The notes beneath the pieces are model-generated. The model made no database searches. It saw only the letters and a program-made list of their open reading frames with translations, and was not told the DNA's origin. Shown here piece by piece: positions 1 to 8,070 of a DNA stretch of 64,000 nucleotides. A program made the translations under genes and the position numbers. This DNA is from an uncultured Prevotellaceae bacterium (GTDB taxonomy: Bacteria > Bacteroidota > Bacteroidia > Bacteroidales > Bacteroidaceae): contig CACWNV010000001.1 of assembly GCA_902762325.1 (NCBI GenBank), forward strand, positions 62,001-126,000, read 5' to 3'. Positions within the stretch are counted from its first letter, which is position 1, and every line of letters starts with the position of its first letter.

Positions 1-1686
1 TATCGTGCTACCCGTATAAAGAGTGTACGAACTGCCTTTCTTCAGGCTTGGCGACGTAATCAGGAAGCAGGCTGACCCGTTATATGAACGGTTCATCGTG
101 AGTGCCAGGATGTTACTGCTTCCATTGAGTGCCAGTGTTGTCCCGGAGGTCACATTTCCATTGAAGACAATGCTCGGCTGGGTGCTGTTAGAAGAAGGGT
201 AGGAGGTTCCTCCTCCGATGCCGACAAGTGTTCCGCCGGTTACAATGACCGAATAGCCCCTTTCTTCGTTCGCGTCGATCCCACATTCCGGTTGAGAAGA
301 ACCGTAGGCAATGGTCGTTCCCCCTTCGATGTACATGTTTCCATTGGCATCGAGTCCGTCGTTATTGATGGAGCATGCATAGATGTAGCCTCCCTTGATA
401 TACATGTGACTTGCCGAGTTCAGGCAGTCGTCGTAGGAATAAACCTCTATCTGTCCTGCATTGACGGTCATTACACCTTTGCTCTCAACACCTTCGCTCC
501 CGTCTCCGCCTGTGGCACGTACCATCAGTGCTCCTCCGTTGATGATCATGTCGCCATCACTCTTGATGCCCTTAGCCTTGCTGTCGAGATTCCTGTTGTA
601 GGAGTAGGTTGAACCACTGGTGATGACCTTTACGGTACCGTCGTTCATGATGAACTGCTGGTCGGTTGAGATACCCTTTCCCCCTGTCCCGGAGCTTTTG
701 CAAAGTAGTTCCCCACCGTTGATGGTGATGATGCTGTCGGCCTTCACGCCGGCACTGGCGTTGACGTCCTGCTCTTCGCTGTCGTATTCACCATTCCCTG
801 AGGTGATGGCAGTGACCTTTCCACCATCCATCTGGAAGAACCCGTCGGTCTTAAATCCTTTTGATGCCGTTGCGGAAGTCTCGCAGTTGATAACGCCCCC
901 CTTGATGAGGATACCGTCATTCGACTTGATACAGTTGCTGGCAGTCGCCTTAACGTATATGTTGCCTCCAGGTCGGAACATGATGTAATCATCCGAGCAG
1001 ATACCGTTTTTCGTGTTGGCATAGATGCGCAGCCGTCCTTTACCGCTGAACAGCAGTTCGCCCTCGCTGAAGAGCGTGGCTTTCTGGTCTTCATCGCTTG
1101 AAGCGTAGGAGGTACCGTCGGTTAATGTGTTGATGGTTCCGTCGGCGACGTTCACATAACAGCGCTTTCCCGTCTGGATATTGATGGCTGGTCCGTCTGT
1201 ATTCTTGATGTTCACGCCGTTCAGAGTCAGCAGAAACTTCTTGCTGTTATCACCGTCCGCCATTTTGAACATTCCGTCAGAAGTGGTACCGCTTAGAATA
1301 TAGTTGACTCCTTTTGCCGTTGACTGAACGGTGACATCGGCACCATTGACGGTAACGGACACCCCCGTCACACTACCTGTGACAGAAGCCTCAGCGTTGT
1401 TGAAATGGATGCGGATTTCGTTGTTGAAAGTATTGTTCTCAAGGTAGTCTTCATTGTCAGCTGGGATGGTCTCGCTTTCTTCGATAGCAGTACTGTCGAC
1501 GGCAATGGTCAAGTCTCCGAGGTTATCGGCAGAATCAGCGATGATACTGGAGGGATTCCCGTTTGGACGATAGCCGTTATCCTGCATATAGTTGTTGATG
1601 TTATCCAAATAGTCGTCTCCGGCCGAGCAAGATGCAGCGAGAAGGGTAGCAATACCCACCAGTGTTAGATTCCAATTCTTTTTCAT
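1..1686 (-). CDS. Carbohydrate-binding beta-helix lipoprotein, Cthe_2159-like (3' end outside window)
   Basis: The minus strand is open for 562 codons from the ATG at 1686 to the window edge, so the C-terminus is missing. The N-terminus is a lipoprotein signal with a hydrophobic stretch ending in Ala-Ala-Ser-Cys; Cys20 is the lipidation site and acidic residues follow (export to the surface is plausible in this phylum). The rest is a run of short imperfect repeats of the type 'GxLxIxGG.hxxxSxxD.GI.S.gxhxIxGG', rich in Gly, Asn, Ser and Asp, as in parallel beta-helices. This matches the Cthe_2159/DUF4353 family, whose founder binds polygalacturonan. The family name rests on repeat style and phrases such as 'LTLNGVNIKN' and 'KGIKSDGDMIINGG'. 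No catalytic motif was seen. A good promoter lies at 1728-1758. It is divergent from the C10 protease gene. Confidence 0.75.
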   Translation of the reverse strand, partial: MKKNWNLTLVGIATLLAASCSAGDDYLDNINNYMQDNGYRPNGNPSSIIADSADNLGDLTIAVDSTAIEESETIPADNEDYLENNTFNNEIRIHFNNAEASVTGSVTGVSVTVNGADVTVQSTAKGVNYILSGTTSDGMFKMADGDNSKKFLLTLNGVNIKNTDGPAINIQTGKRCYVNVADGTINTLTDGTSYASSDEDQKATLFSEGELLFSGKGRLRIYANTKNGICSDDYIMFRPGGNIYVKATASNCIKSNDGILIKGGVINCETSATASKGFKTDGFFQMDGGKVTAITSGNGEYDSEEQDVNASAGVKADSIITINGGELLCKSSGTGGKGISTDQQFIMNDGTVKVITSGSTYSYNRNLDSKAKGIKSDGDMIINGGALMVRATGGDGSEGVESKGVMTVNAGQIEVYSYDDCLNSASHMYIKGGYIYACSINNDGLDANGNMYIEGGTTIAYGSSQPECGIDANEERGYSVIVTGGTLVGIGGGTSYPSSNSTQPSIVFNGNVTSGTTLALNGSSNILALTMNRSYNGSACFLITSPSLKKGSSYTLYTGSTI

Positions 1687-1727
1687 AGAGTCTGTTCTTT
1701 TATAGTTAATCTTCAAATTCCACAGTG

Positions 1728-1758
1728 CAAAAGTAGCTGAAAACAGTTTTCCGGCAAA
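1728..1758 (-). promoter_or_regulatory. Bacteroidota-type promoter for the Cthe_2159-like gene
   Basis: On the minus strand TTTG (1755-1758) and TACTTTTG (1728-1735) are separated by 19 nt, the usual spacing for the -33/-7 elements of the Bacteroidota primary sigma factor. The start codon is about 40 nt downstream. Confidence 0.7.
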
Positions 1759-1880
1759 AAAATATCAGCTAACAGGCTGTTTTTATCAATTAAAACAACA
1801 ACCAGAAGATGTAGTGTCGATGAATGAATAAAATATGTTAATATGGAGAATGATACGCAGTCTAATCAGAAAAATCAATG

Positions 1881-1888
1881 TATCTTTG
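1881..1888 (+). promoter_or_regulatory. -7 element (TATCTTTG) before the C10 protease gene
   Basis: TATCTTTG fits TAnnTTTG and lies 26 nt before the ATG. No TTTG is present at the expected -33 distance, so only half of the promoter is convincing. Confidence 0.45.
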
Positions 1889-1914
1889 CAGAATAATACC
1901 ATTATAATAGTTAC

Positions 1915-4797
1915 ATGAAAATCAGATTACTCTTTGCTTCCATAGCAATGCTTGTCTCTTTCCAGTTACAAGCCGATCCTATTAGTAGAACAGAAGCCCG
2001 TTATCTTGCCCAGCTTTTTATCAGTATTGATGATGCCAGCTCTGATGAGGTTGCCGATGCTCCCTATTATGTCTTCTCACGAGGTGTGGGAGAGGGATAT
2101 GTGATTGTCAGCGGTGATGATTCCACAGCTCCGATAATCGGTTATACCGACAATGGCGATTTCGAATACGATGCCTTGCCGATACAGTTGAAAGGCATGC
2201 TGGACTCGTGGGCAAAGAAGGTTAATAGTCTGAAGAGTTCCCCCCGTAAGGTAAAAGGACAGAAATCAGCCGCTGCCCGTCTGGCTTCTGCCAGAAGAGG
2301 CGTTGACGGGTTTAAGGCCTCTTGGGAAGATGTTCCAATTCTGCTTGCTACCCACTGGCACCAGAATTCTCCCTACAATAACCTCTGTCCCGTCATGGAT
2401 AATGGAAATCGCACCGTGACTGGCTGCCTTGCCACGGCAGGCTCACAGATTGCCTATTATTTCTGGAAGGATAATCCCGACACACTCCTTTATGACACGC
2501 CGACATACGGCTACGGTACTCCCGTGACCATGTCGCTGCCCAAAGGCACTCCCATTAAGTATAACATCATGCGTACGCAGGGACAGGGAACGGCAGAGCA
2601 GAATCTTGCCGTTGCCCGGCTGATGTATGCAATGGGTACTTGTTCGTATCTTACATACGGTTCTTCCACCGGCGGTCAGGGAGAGGATACAAGTAAGGCT
2701 CTCCGCAATCAGTTCCATATTGATAACGAATATCTTTCAAAGAGTTCATATACACAAGTGGGTTGGGAACAGATGATCTATGCGAACCTGAAGACACGCC
2801 GCCCGCTGCTCTACACAGGTGCCAATGACGAGGGAGGCCATGCCGTTGTCCTCGACGGTTATCAGGCAAGTACAGGTCTCTATCACTTTAACTTCGGTTG
2901 GGGCAACCAGGGTGACGGTTGGTACACTGTGGATGATGAGACGGGAATGAATGGCTTTAACACTTATCAGACGGCCTGTTCATGGCCGACACCACGGAAA
3001 CAGAATCTTAAGGGCAGACTCATTATAGACCAGTTGTACTTGAAAGCTGCAGCACCAGTGAAGGCTGTCGTTTCCAATCATGGAACGCTCGACTACTCAG
3101 GTCTCTATCTTTATGTGAACACAAAAGATGTGCTCCCTGCCAGTTCGTCATTGAAGGATCTCGATGTCATCATCCCCGTGAGAGACAGTGCGCAGGTTTC
3201 ATTCATCTATCGTCCCACCCGTGAGCAACGGTTGTGGTTCTTCTTGTGCGATGCCAACCGCAATCTGATTGATTCGTGTTCGATGATGGTACAGCCGACA
3301 GTGGCAGCCCTCCATCTGAACAGCATCTCTGTCAATGCCGGTGACGAATCGGAGACAGTCGATGACTATGTGTTCCAGACCGTCAACAATACGACTGCCA
3401 AGGTGAAGGTGAATCTGACAAACGGCGACGGAGGAACTTACTGCCAGCCCATTATCAGATGTTTCGTTGAGAAATACAACAAAGAGACGAAGGAGTGGAG
3501 CTCTGGTTCTAACAAGTATATTGATGATATTATCTTTGATGAGGCTCAGACGAAGGATACCATCTTCACGTTCACGAAGCTGGTGCCAGGAACTTATTAT
3601 CGTGCATATATGGATAAGCGGGCACGTGCCGGTGTCAACAGCGACATTGCCTTTGATGTGAATGACAGTATCGTCTATTTCACCGTGCGGGAGCCTAATC
3701 TGGAAATGCAGCAAGACGGAAAGTTCGTGAAGTTTTCCGGTGTATGGAATGAGACGGTCTTTGAAGAGAAGCTCAACGGGGCTGACGTCAACTCACTGGA
3801 TATGACAGAGGTGGAACAGTTGGATGTCCGTCCGTCGCTTGCCAATCCCAATGCCTTGGTTTATACTTCAACACCTATTCCAAATGCCGAGAATATTGTC
3901 TGCAATGGAGTCTGTGAGAATCTGGTGGTGAACACCAGTCATGAGTTCCAGCCTTCAAAGGGCTTCAAGGCTCAAAAAGCTATAATGGTGCTCGACAGGG
4001 CACAGGCTGGCACATGGAGCGATGTCGTCGTTCCCTTCAAGGCTGTTGTTCCTTTTGGCATGCAGGCTAAGACTCCTTCTGCTGTCAATACGAAGACTCA
4101 CATTGTTACTTTCGACTATATAAGAGAGATTGAACCCAACACCATCGTTCTCTGTCTGCCCGACAGAAGTGGTCTGAACACCATTGAGGCAGAGAGTGTG
4201 GAAGTGGGCACCCAGACGGATGTCGTGGCATACGACAGCGCATTGGTAGCATCGACACTGCAGAAGACGGTTGAGAACGATGTGATGATGCTTGAATTGA
4301 GAGGCAACCTGCTGTACTATTCTCCGAAAGAAGGTCCTGTTGACGTTCCTCCGTTCACTTCTGTGCTGACAGACTCTTATAAGAATGGATATCGGACATG
4401 GCAGACTTCTCTTGAATATCATCTCGATATCCGTTACAGAGAACTGACTACGCAGATTGACCGCGCTTATCAAGTATTGGCTGAACAGGCAGATCAAGCT
4501 CGTCCTGAGTCAGTTGCAGCACTCAAGGCAGCCCTCAACCACTCCGAAGTGCTGTTCACGGAGTACTCAGCCGAGTCGGAGGATGAGATTAAAGAAGAAA
4601 TTGCCTATTTGAAGAAAGTGATTGACGATTTCCTGAATCCGGATGTTGATGGTATTTCTCTGCAGGAAATATCTTTGGAGCAGTCGGCGGCACCTGTTGA
4701 ATACTACAACATGAACGGTCAGCGCATTACACGTCCGGTCAATGGTGTTGTGATTATCCGACAAGGGAACAGTGTTCGGAAGGCGGTAATCAGATAG
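1915..4797 (+). CDS. C10 family cysteine protease (streptopain/interpain-like), secreted
   Basis: 960 aa. A Sec signal peptide (about residues 1-20, ending QLQA) precedes a propeptide-like region (about 22-140, with the typical 'YYVFSRGVGEGYVIVSGDD' segment) and the papain-like catalytic domain. Cys171 in TGCLATA and His309 in GGHAVVLDGY are the expected catalytic pair, and NFGWGNQGDGWY is the conserved oxyanion/Trp region. The family normally has V or W after the Cys; here it is Leu. About 550 further residues look like beta-sandwich modules, ending in a short tail with YNMNGQRI and a basic end, as in many Prevotella secreted proteins (possible T9SS-type sorting). Likely an extracellular or surface protease active on host or dietary protein. 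It stands alone, closed by a strong terminator. Confidence 0.85.
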   Translation: MKIRLLFASIAMLVSFQLQADPISRTEARYLAQLFISIDDASSDEVADAPYYVFSRGVGEGYVIVSGDDSTAPIIGYTDNGDFEYDALPIQLKGMLDSWAKKVNSLKSSPRKVKGQKSAAARLASARRGVDGFKASWEDVPILLATHWHQNSPYNNLCPVMDNGNRTVTGCLATAGSQIAYYFWKDNPDTLLYDTPTYGYGTPVTMSLPKGTPIKYNIMRTQGQGTAEQNLAVARLMYAMGTCSYLTYGSSTGGQGEDTSKALRNQFHIDNEYLSKSSYTQVGWEQMIYANLKTRRPLLYTGANDEGGHAVVLDGYQASTGLYHFNFGWGNQGDGWYTVDDETGMNGFNTYQTACSWPTPRKQNLKGRLIIDQLYLKAAAPVKAVVSNHGTLDYSGLYLYVNTKDVLPASSSLKDLDVIIPVRDSAQVSFIYRPTREQRLWFFLCDANRNLIDSCSMMVQPTVAALHLNSISVNAGDESETVDDYVFQTVNNTTAKVKVNLTNGDGGTYCQPIIRCFVEKYNKETKEWSSGSNKYIDDIIFDEAQTKDTIFTFTKLVPGTYYRAYMDKRARAGVNSDIAFDVNDSIVYFTVREPNLEMQQDGKFVKFSGVWNETVFEEKLNGADVNSLDMTEVEQLDVRPSLANPNALVYTSTPIPNAENIVCNGVCENLVVNTSHEFQPSKGFKAQKAIMVLDRAQAGTWSDVVVPFKAVVPFGMQAKTPSAVNTKTHIVTFDYIREIEPNTIVLCLPDRSGLNTIEAESVEVGTQTDVVAYDSALVASTLQKTVENDVMMLELRGNLLYYSPKEGPVDVPPFTSVLTDSYKNGYRTWQTSLEYHLDIRYRELTTQIDRAYQVLAEQADQARPESVAALKAALNHSEVLFTEYSAESEDEIKEEIAYLKKVIDDFLNPDVDGISLQEISLEQSAAPVEYYNMNGQRITRPVNGVVIIRQGNSVRKAVIR

Positions 4798-4819
4798 TCG
4801 GGAACGACAACCTTACAAG

Positions 4820-4866
4820 AAAGAGACACTCTGTGGCGTGAATACGACAGCGTGTCTCTTTTTTTC
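4820..4866 (+). terminator. Rho-independent terminator after the C10 protease gene
   Basis: AAGAGACAC (4821-4829) pairs with GTGTCTCTT (4852-4860) around a 22-nt loop, and the T-run continues to 4865. Confidence 0.75.
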
Positions 4867-4945
4867 GTTTAATTGACTTCTGCTAACAAAAAAGAAGGAA
4901 AATAATTTTTTTTGAGAAATATGTGGTCAGTTCAATGCTTTTTCG

Positions 4946-4953
4946 TAACTTTG
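4946..4953 (+). promoter_or_regulatory. -7 element (TAACTTTG) before purH/mre operon
   Basis: TAACTTTG fits TAnnTTTG and is 29 nt before the purH ATG. No TTTG at the canonical -33 distance. It is the only promoter-like site seen before the purH-mreBCD-mrdA-rodA run. Confidence 0.5.
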
Positions 4954-4982
4954 CAGTCCTAACATTAATTGCGAGTATAAAA

Positions 4983-5576
4983 ATGGCAGACACAAAACAG
5001 ATAAAAACAGCCTTGATCTCCGTATTCCATAAGGATGGATTAGATGACCTGCTTGCCAAACTGCATGCAGAGGGCGTGAAATTTCTTTCAACTGGAGGTA
5101 CACAGAAGTTCATTGAGTCATTAGGATATGAATGTCAGACCGTTGAGAGTGTGACATCATACCCCTCAATTCTTGGAGGTCGTGTGAAGACACTTCATCC
5201 GAAAATATTCGGAGGTATCCTTGCACGTCGTGCTAATGAAGGCGATGTAGCCCAGATGGGCGAATATGAGATACCTGCCATTGACCTGGTGATTGTGGAC
5301 CTCTATCCTTTCGAGCAGACGGTTGCCAGCGGTGCGTCTTCCGATGATATTATTGAGAAGATTGACATAGGTGGTATCTCTCTCATCCGTGCAGGTGCCA
5401 AGAACTTCAAGGATGTGGTGATCATACCGAGCAAAGCAGAGTACAGCGTACTGCTTGACATACTGAATAAGAAAGGTGCTCAGACAGACATCGAAGACCG
5501 TAAGATGTTTGCAGCCCGTGCGTTCGGTGTCAGCAGCCATTATGATACAGCTATTCATAGCTGGTTTGTTAAATAG
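4983..5576 (+). CDS. purH: IMP cyclohydrolase domain protein (PurH N-terminal domain only)
   Basis: 197 aa from the ATG at 4983; the reading frame is open further upstream, but the -7 element at 4946 makes this start fit. The whole protein matches the MGS-like IMP cyclohydrolase domain of PurH: ALISVFHKDGLDDLLAKL, FLSTGGTQKFIESLG, SILGGRVKTLHPKIFGGIL, VIVDLYPFEQT, KIDIGGISLIRAGAKNFKDV. It ends just after 'FGVSSHYDTAI', where bifunctional PurH (about 500 aa) would go on into the AICAR transformylase domain. No remnant of that domain follows; mreB begins 19 nt later. The enzyme would close FAICAR to IMP, the last step of purine synthesis, so the transformylase must be encoded elsewhere. It is probably co-transcribed with the mre genes. 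Confidence 0.8.
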   Translation: MADTKQIKTALISVFHKDGLDDLLAKLHAEGVKFLSTGGTQKFIESLGYECQTVESVTSYPSILGGRVKTLHPKIFGGILARRANEGDVAQMGEYEIPAIDLVIVDLYPFEQTVASGASSDDIIEKIDIGGISLIRAGAKNFKDVVIIPSKAEYSVLLDILNKKGAQTDIEDRKMFAARAFGVSSHYDTAIHSWFVK

Positions 5577-5595
5577 ATGAATCAAAAGTAGTATT

Positions 5596-6618
5596 ATGGG
5601 ATTTTTTTCATTTGTTCAGGAAATAGCAATGGACCTGGGCACCGCCAATACCATTATCATCAGTGATGATAAGATTGTTGTTGACGAGCCTTCGGTCGTG
5701 GCACTCGACCGTCATACCGACAAGATGATTGCGGTGGGAGAGAAAGCCAAGTTGATGTACGAAAAGACACACGATAACATCCGTACCATCCGTCCGTTGC
5801 GTGACGGTGTTATTGCCGACTTTACCGCATGTGAACTGATGATGCGCGGATTGATCAAGATGGTACACACCGGCAACCGCCTTTATTCTCCGTCACTTCG
5901 AATGGTGATTGGTGTTCCTTCGGGTAGTACTGAGGTGGAGCTGCGTGCGGTGCGCGACAGTGCAGAGCATGCAAATGGACGCGATGTGTATTTGATTTTC
6001 GAGCCGATGGCTGCTGCCATTGGTATTGGCATGGATGTGGAAGCACCTGAAGGAAACATGATTGTTGACATCGGTGGTGGTTCTACTGAGATTGCCGTTA
6101 TCTCTCTGGGAGGTATTGTTTCGAATAACTCTATCCGTACTGCCGGTGACGATCTTACGGCAGACATTCAGGAATACATGAGCCGTCAGCATAATGTGAA
6201 GGTCAGTGAACGTATGGCTGAACGTATCAAGATCCATGTCGGTTCGGCATTGACTGATCTTGGGGACGAAGGTCCGGAAGACTATGTCGTTCATGGTCCA
6301 AACCGTATCACGGCATTGCCTATGGAGGTGCCCGTCTGCTATCAGGAGATTGCCCATTGTCTTGACAAGACCGTGGCAAAGATTGAGAATGCTGTCCTCT
6401 CTGCACTGGAGAAGACACCACCAGAGCTGTATGCTGATATCGTACACAACGGCATCTATCTCACTGGTGGCGGTGCATTGCTGCGTGGGCTTGATAAGCG
6501 CCTGACGGATAAGATTCATATTCCATTCCACATTGCCGAAGACCCGTTGCACAGCGTGGCTAAGGGTGCGGGCATCGCTTTGAAGAACGTAGACCGATTC
6601 TCATTCCTGATGCGATAA
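5596..6618 (+). CDS. mreB: Rod shape-determining protein MreB (actin homologue)
   Basis: 340 aa, the normal MreB length. Nucleotide-binding signatures are visible: MDLGTANT at residues 12-19 (phosphate 1), VDIGGGSTEIAVI around 157-169 (phosphate 2), and GIYLTGGGALLRGLD near the C-terminus (adenosine motif). MreB filaments under the inner membrane guide lateral wall synthesis with MreC, MreD, PBP2 and RodA, all encoded immediately downstream in the usual order. It starts 19 nt after purH and ends 3 nt before mreC, so one transcript is likely. The 'GFFSF..E' N-terminus resembles the membrane-binding helix of other MreBs. Confidence 0.95.
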   Translation: MGFFSFVQEIAMDLGTANTIIISDDKIVVDEPSVVALDRHTDKMIAVGEKAKLMYEKTHDNIRTIRPLRDGVIADFTACELMMRGLIKMVHTGNRLYSPSLRMVIGVPSGSTEVELRAVRDSAEHANGRDVYLIFEPMAAAIGIGMDVEAPEGNMIVDIGGGSTEIAVISLGGIVSNNSIRTAGDDLTADIQEYMSRQHNVKVSERMAERIKIHVGSALTDLGDEGPEDYVVHGPNRITALPMEVPVCYQEIAHCLDKTVAKIENAVLSALEKTPPELYADIVHNGIYLTGGGALLRGLDKRLTDKIHIPFHIAEDPLHSVAKGAGIALKNVDRFSFLMR

Positions 6619-6621
6619 GGC

Positions 6622-7506
6622 ATGCGCAACCTCATAGCTTTTCTGACAAAATACAACCACTGGTTTGTTTTTGTGCTGCTGGAGGTCGTAAGTCTTGTAT
6701 TGCTGTTTCAGTATAACAGCTATCAGGGGAGTGTGTGGTTTTCTTCTGCCAATGAGGTAAGTGGAAAGGTACTCAGATGGAGTGCTGATGTGGAATCGTA
6801 TTTCGCGTTGTCAGAGTTGAACGAACAACTGACATCGCGGAATGCTTTTCTGGAGCATCAGGTACAGATTTTGTCCAGACGTCTTGAACATGCGATGCAG
6901 GACACCAATGTCGTTCATCGTGGTCAGCTGTCGCTGTTGGGCGAATACAAGCTGATACCAGCAAAGGTTATCAGTAACGAACTTAACAAGCGAAATAACC
7001 TGATGACCATTGATAAAGGCTCGGTTGACGGCATCCGGCGGGACATGGGTGTGGTATGCGGAACAGGAGTAGTGGGCATCGTCTATTTAGTGTCTTCTCA
7101 TTATTCCGTTGTGATACCTGTACTTAATTCCACGTCTAACATCAGTTGTTCCATTCAGGAACGCGGCTACTTTGGCTATCTGCATTGGACGGGTGGTTCT
7201 TCCGCATACGCATACGTTGATGATGTTCCCTTGCATGCGCACTTCAAGCTCCGCGACAAGGTGGTGACCAGCGGTTATTCATCGGTCTTCCCCCCAGGAA
7301 TTCTTGTGGGACAGATTGTGGGTGCCGACCATGCCGATGACGGCTTGTCTTATCACTTGAAGGTCAGACTCTCCACCGACTTCGGGCGTTTGCGCGATGT
7401 CTGTGTGATTGACGATACTGAGATGCGTGAGCAGGTGGAAGTCATGCAGGCTGCTCAGGATAGTGCTGATGTGGCAAGGAATGGAGAAGGAAAGATAAAT
7501 CGTTGA
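6622..7506 (+). CDS. mreC: Rod shape-determining protein MreC
   Basis: 294 aa. One membrane helix near residues 13-31 (WFVFVLLEVVSLVLLF), then a short coiled-coil stretch (about 70-95), then the beta-barrel MreC domain with 'LIPAKVISNELNKRNNLMTIDKGSVDGIRRDMGVV' characteristics and 'DKVVTSGYSSVFPPGILVG' near the end. MreC is the periplasmic scaffold that links MreB and MreD to PBP2. The gene lies between mreB (3-nt gap) and mreD (7-nt gap). The last 20 residues are Glu/Asp/Ala-rich and probably flexible. Confidence 0.93.
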   Translation: MRNLIAFLTKYNHWFVFVLLEVVSLVLLFQYNSYQGSVWFSSANEVSGKVLRWSADVESYFALSELNEQLTSRNAFLEHQVQILSRRLEHAMQDTNVVHRGQLSLLGEYKLIPAKVISNELNKRNNLMTIDKGSVDGIRRDMGVVCGTGVVGIVYLVSSHYSVVIPVLNSTSNISCSIQERGYFGYLHWTGGSSAYAYVDDVPLHAHFKLRDKVVTSGYSSVFPPGILVGQIVGADHADDGLSYHLKVRLSTDFGRLRDVCVIDDTEMREQVEVMQAAQDSADVARNGEGKINR

Positions 7507-7513
7507 GAGTTTA

Positions 7514-8026
7514 ATGAACTTTGAGCTAATCAAGCATATCATTCTTTTTGTGCTTTTGCTGTTAGGGCAGGCATTGGTGTGCAATCATATTCATTTGTTT
7601 GATTGTGCAACACCGTTCCTATATGTCTATTTTGTCCTGATGTTCCGTATCAACTATCCCCGTTGGGGCATATTGGCATGGGCTTTTGTCATGGGACTGG
7701 GTGTCGATGTGTTTTCCAACACGCCGGGTGTGGCAGCAGCATCAATGACCCTGCTGGGTTTTGTACAGCCTTCATTGGCCCAGCTCTTCGTGCCACGTGA
7801 CAGTCAGGAGAATCTGACACCTTCAGTCGAATCCTTTGGCGAGTCGAAGTTTGTATGGTACACCTTCTTCAGTGTTTTCCTATATTGTATAGTCTTCTAT
7901 ACGCTCGAAGCATTCAATCTGTTCAATTGGCTGTACTGGTTAGGCTGCATCTTTGGTTCGACATTGCTAACCGTGCTGCTCATTTTGGGAATTGAACATC
8001 TCACAGGAAGTTTTCGGAAGAATTAA
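7514..8026 (+). CDS. mreD: Rod shape-determining protein MreD
   Basis: 170 aa, very hydrophobic, with about five predicted membrane helices, for example near residues 5-22, 30-45, 52-70, 110-130 and 138-160. 'WGILAWAFVMGLGVDVFSNTPGVAAASM' corresponds to the conserved MreD core (G-x-x-x-D). It completes the MreBCD membrane assembly; assignment rests on hydrophobicity, the core motif and gene order. A 44-nt gap separates it from mrdA. Confidence 0.88.
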   Translation: MNFELIKHIILFVLLLLGQALVCNHIHLFDCATPFLYVYFVLMFRINYPRWGILAWAFVMGLGVDVFSNTPGVAAASMTLLGFVQPSLAQLFVPRDSQENLTPSVESFGESKFVWYTFFSVFLYCIVFYTLEAFNLFNWLYWLGCIFGSTLLTVLLILGIEHLTGSFRKN

Positions 8027-8070
8027 TTGTCGTATAAGGCAGGACAAAACAGAATAATACTTTGTAAGAG

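Noticed and set aside
4983-5576. PurH as a frameshifted pseudogene
   Set aside because: The frame ends at the natural domain boundary and nothing resembling the second domain follows in any frame.
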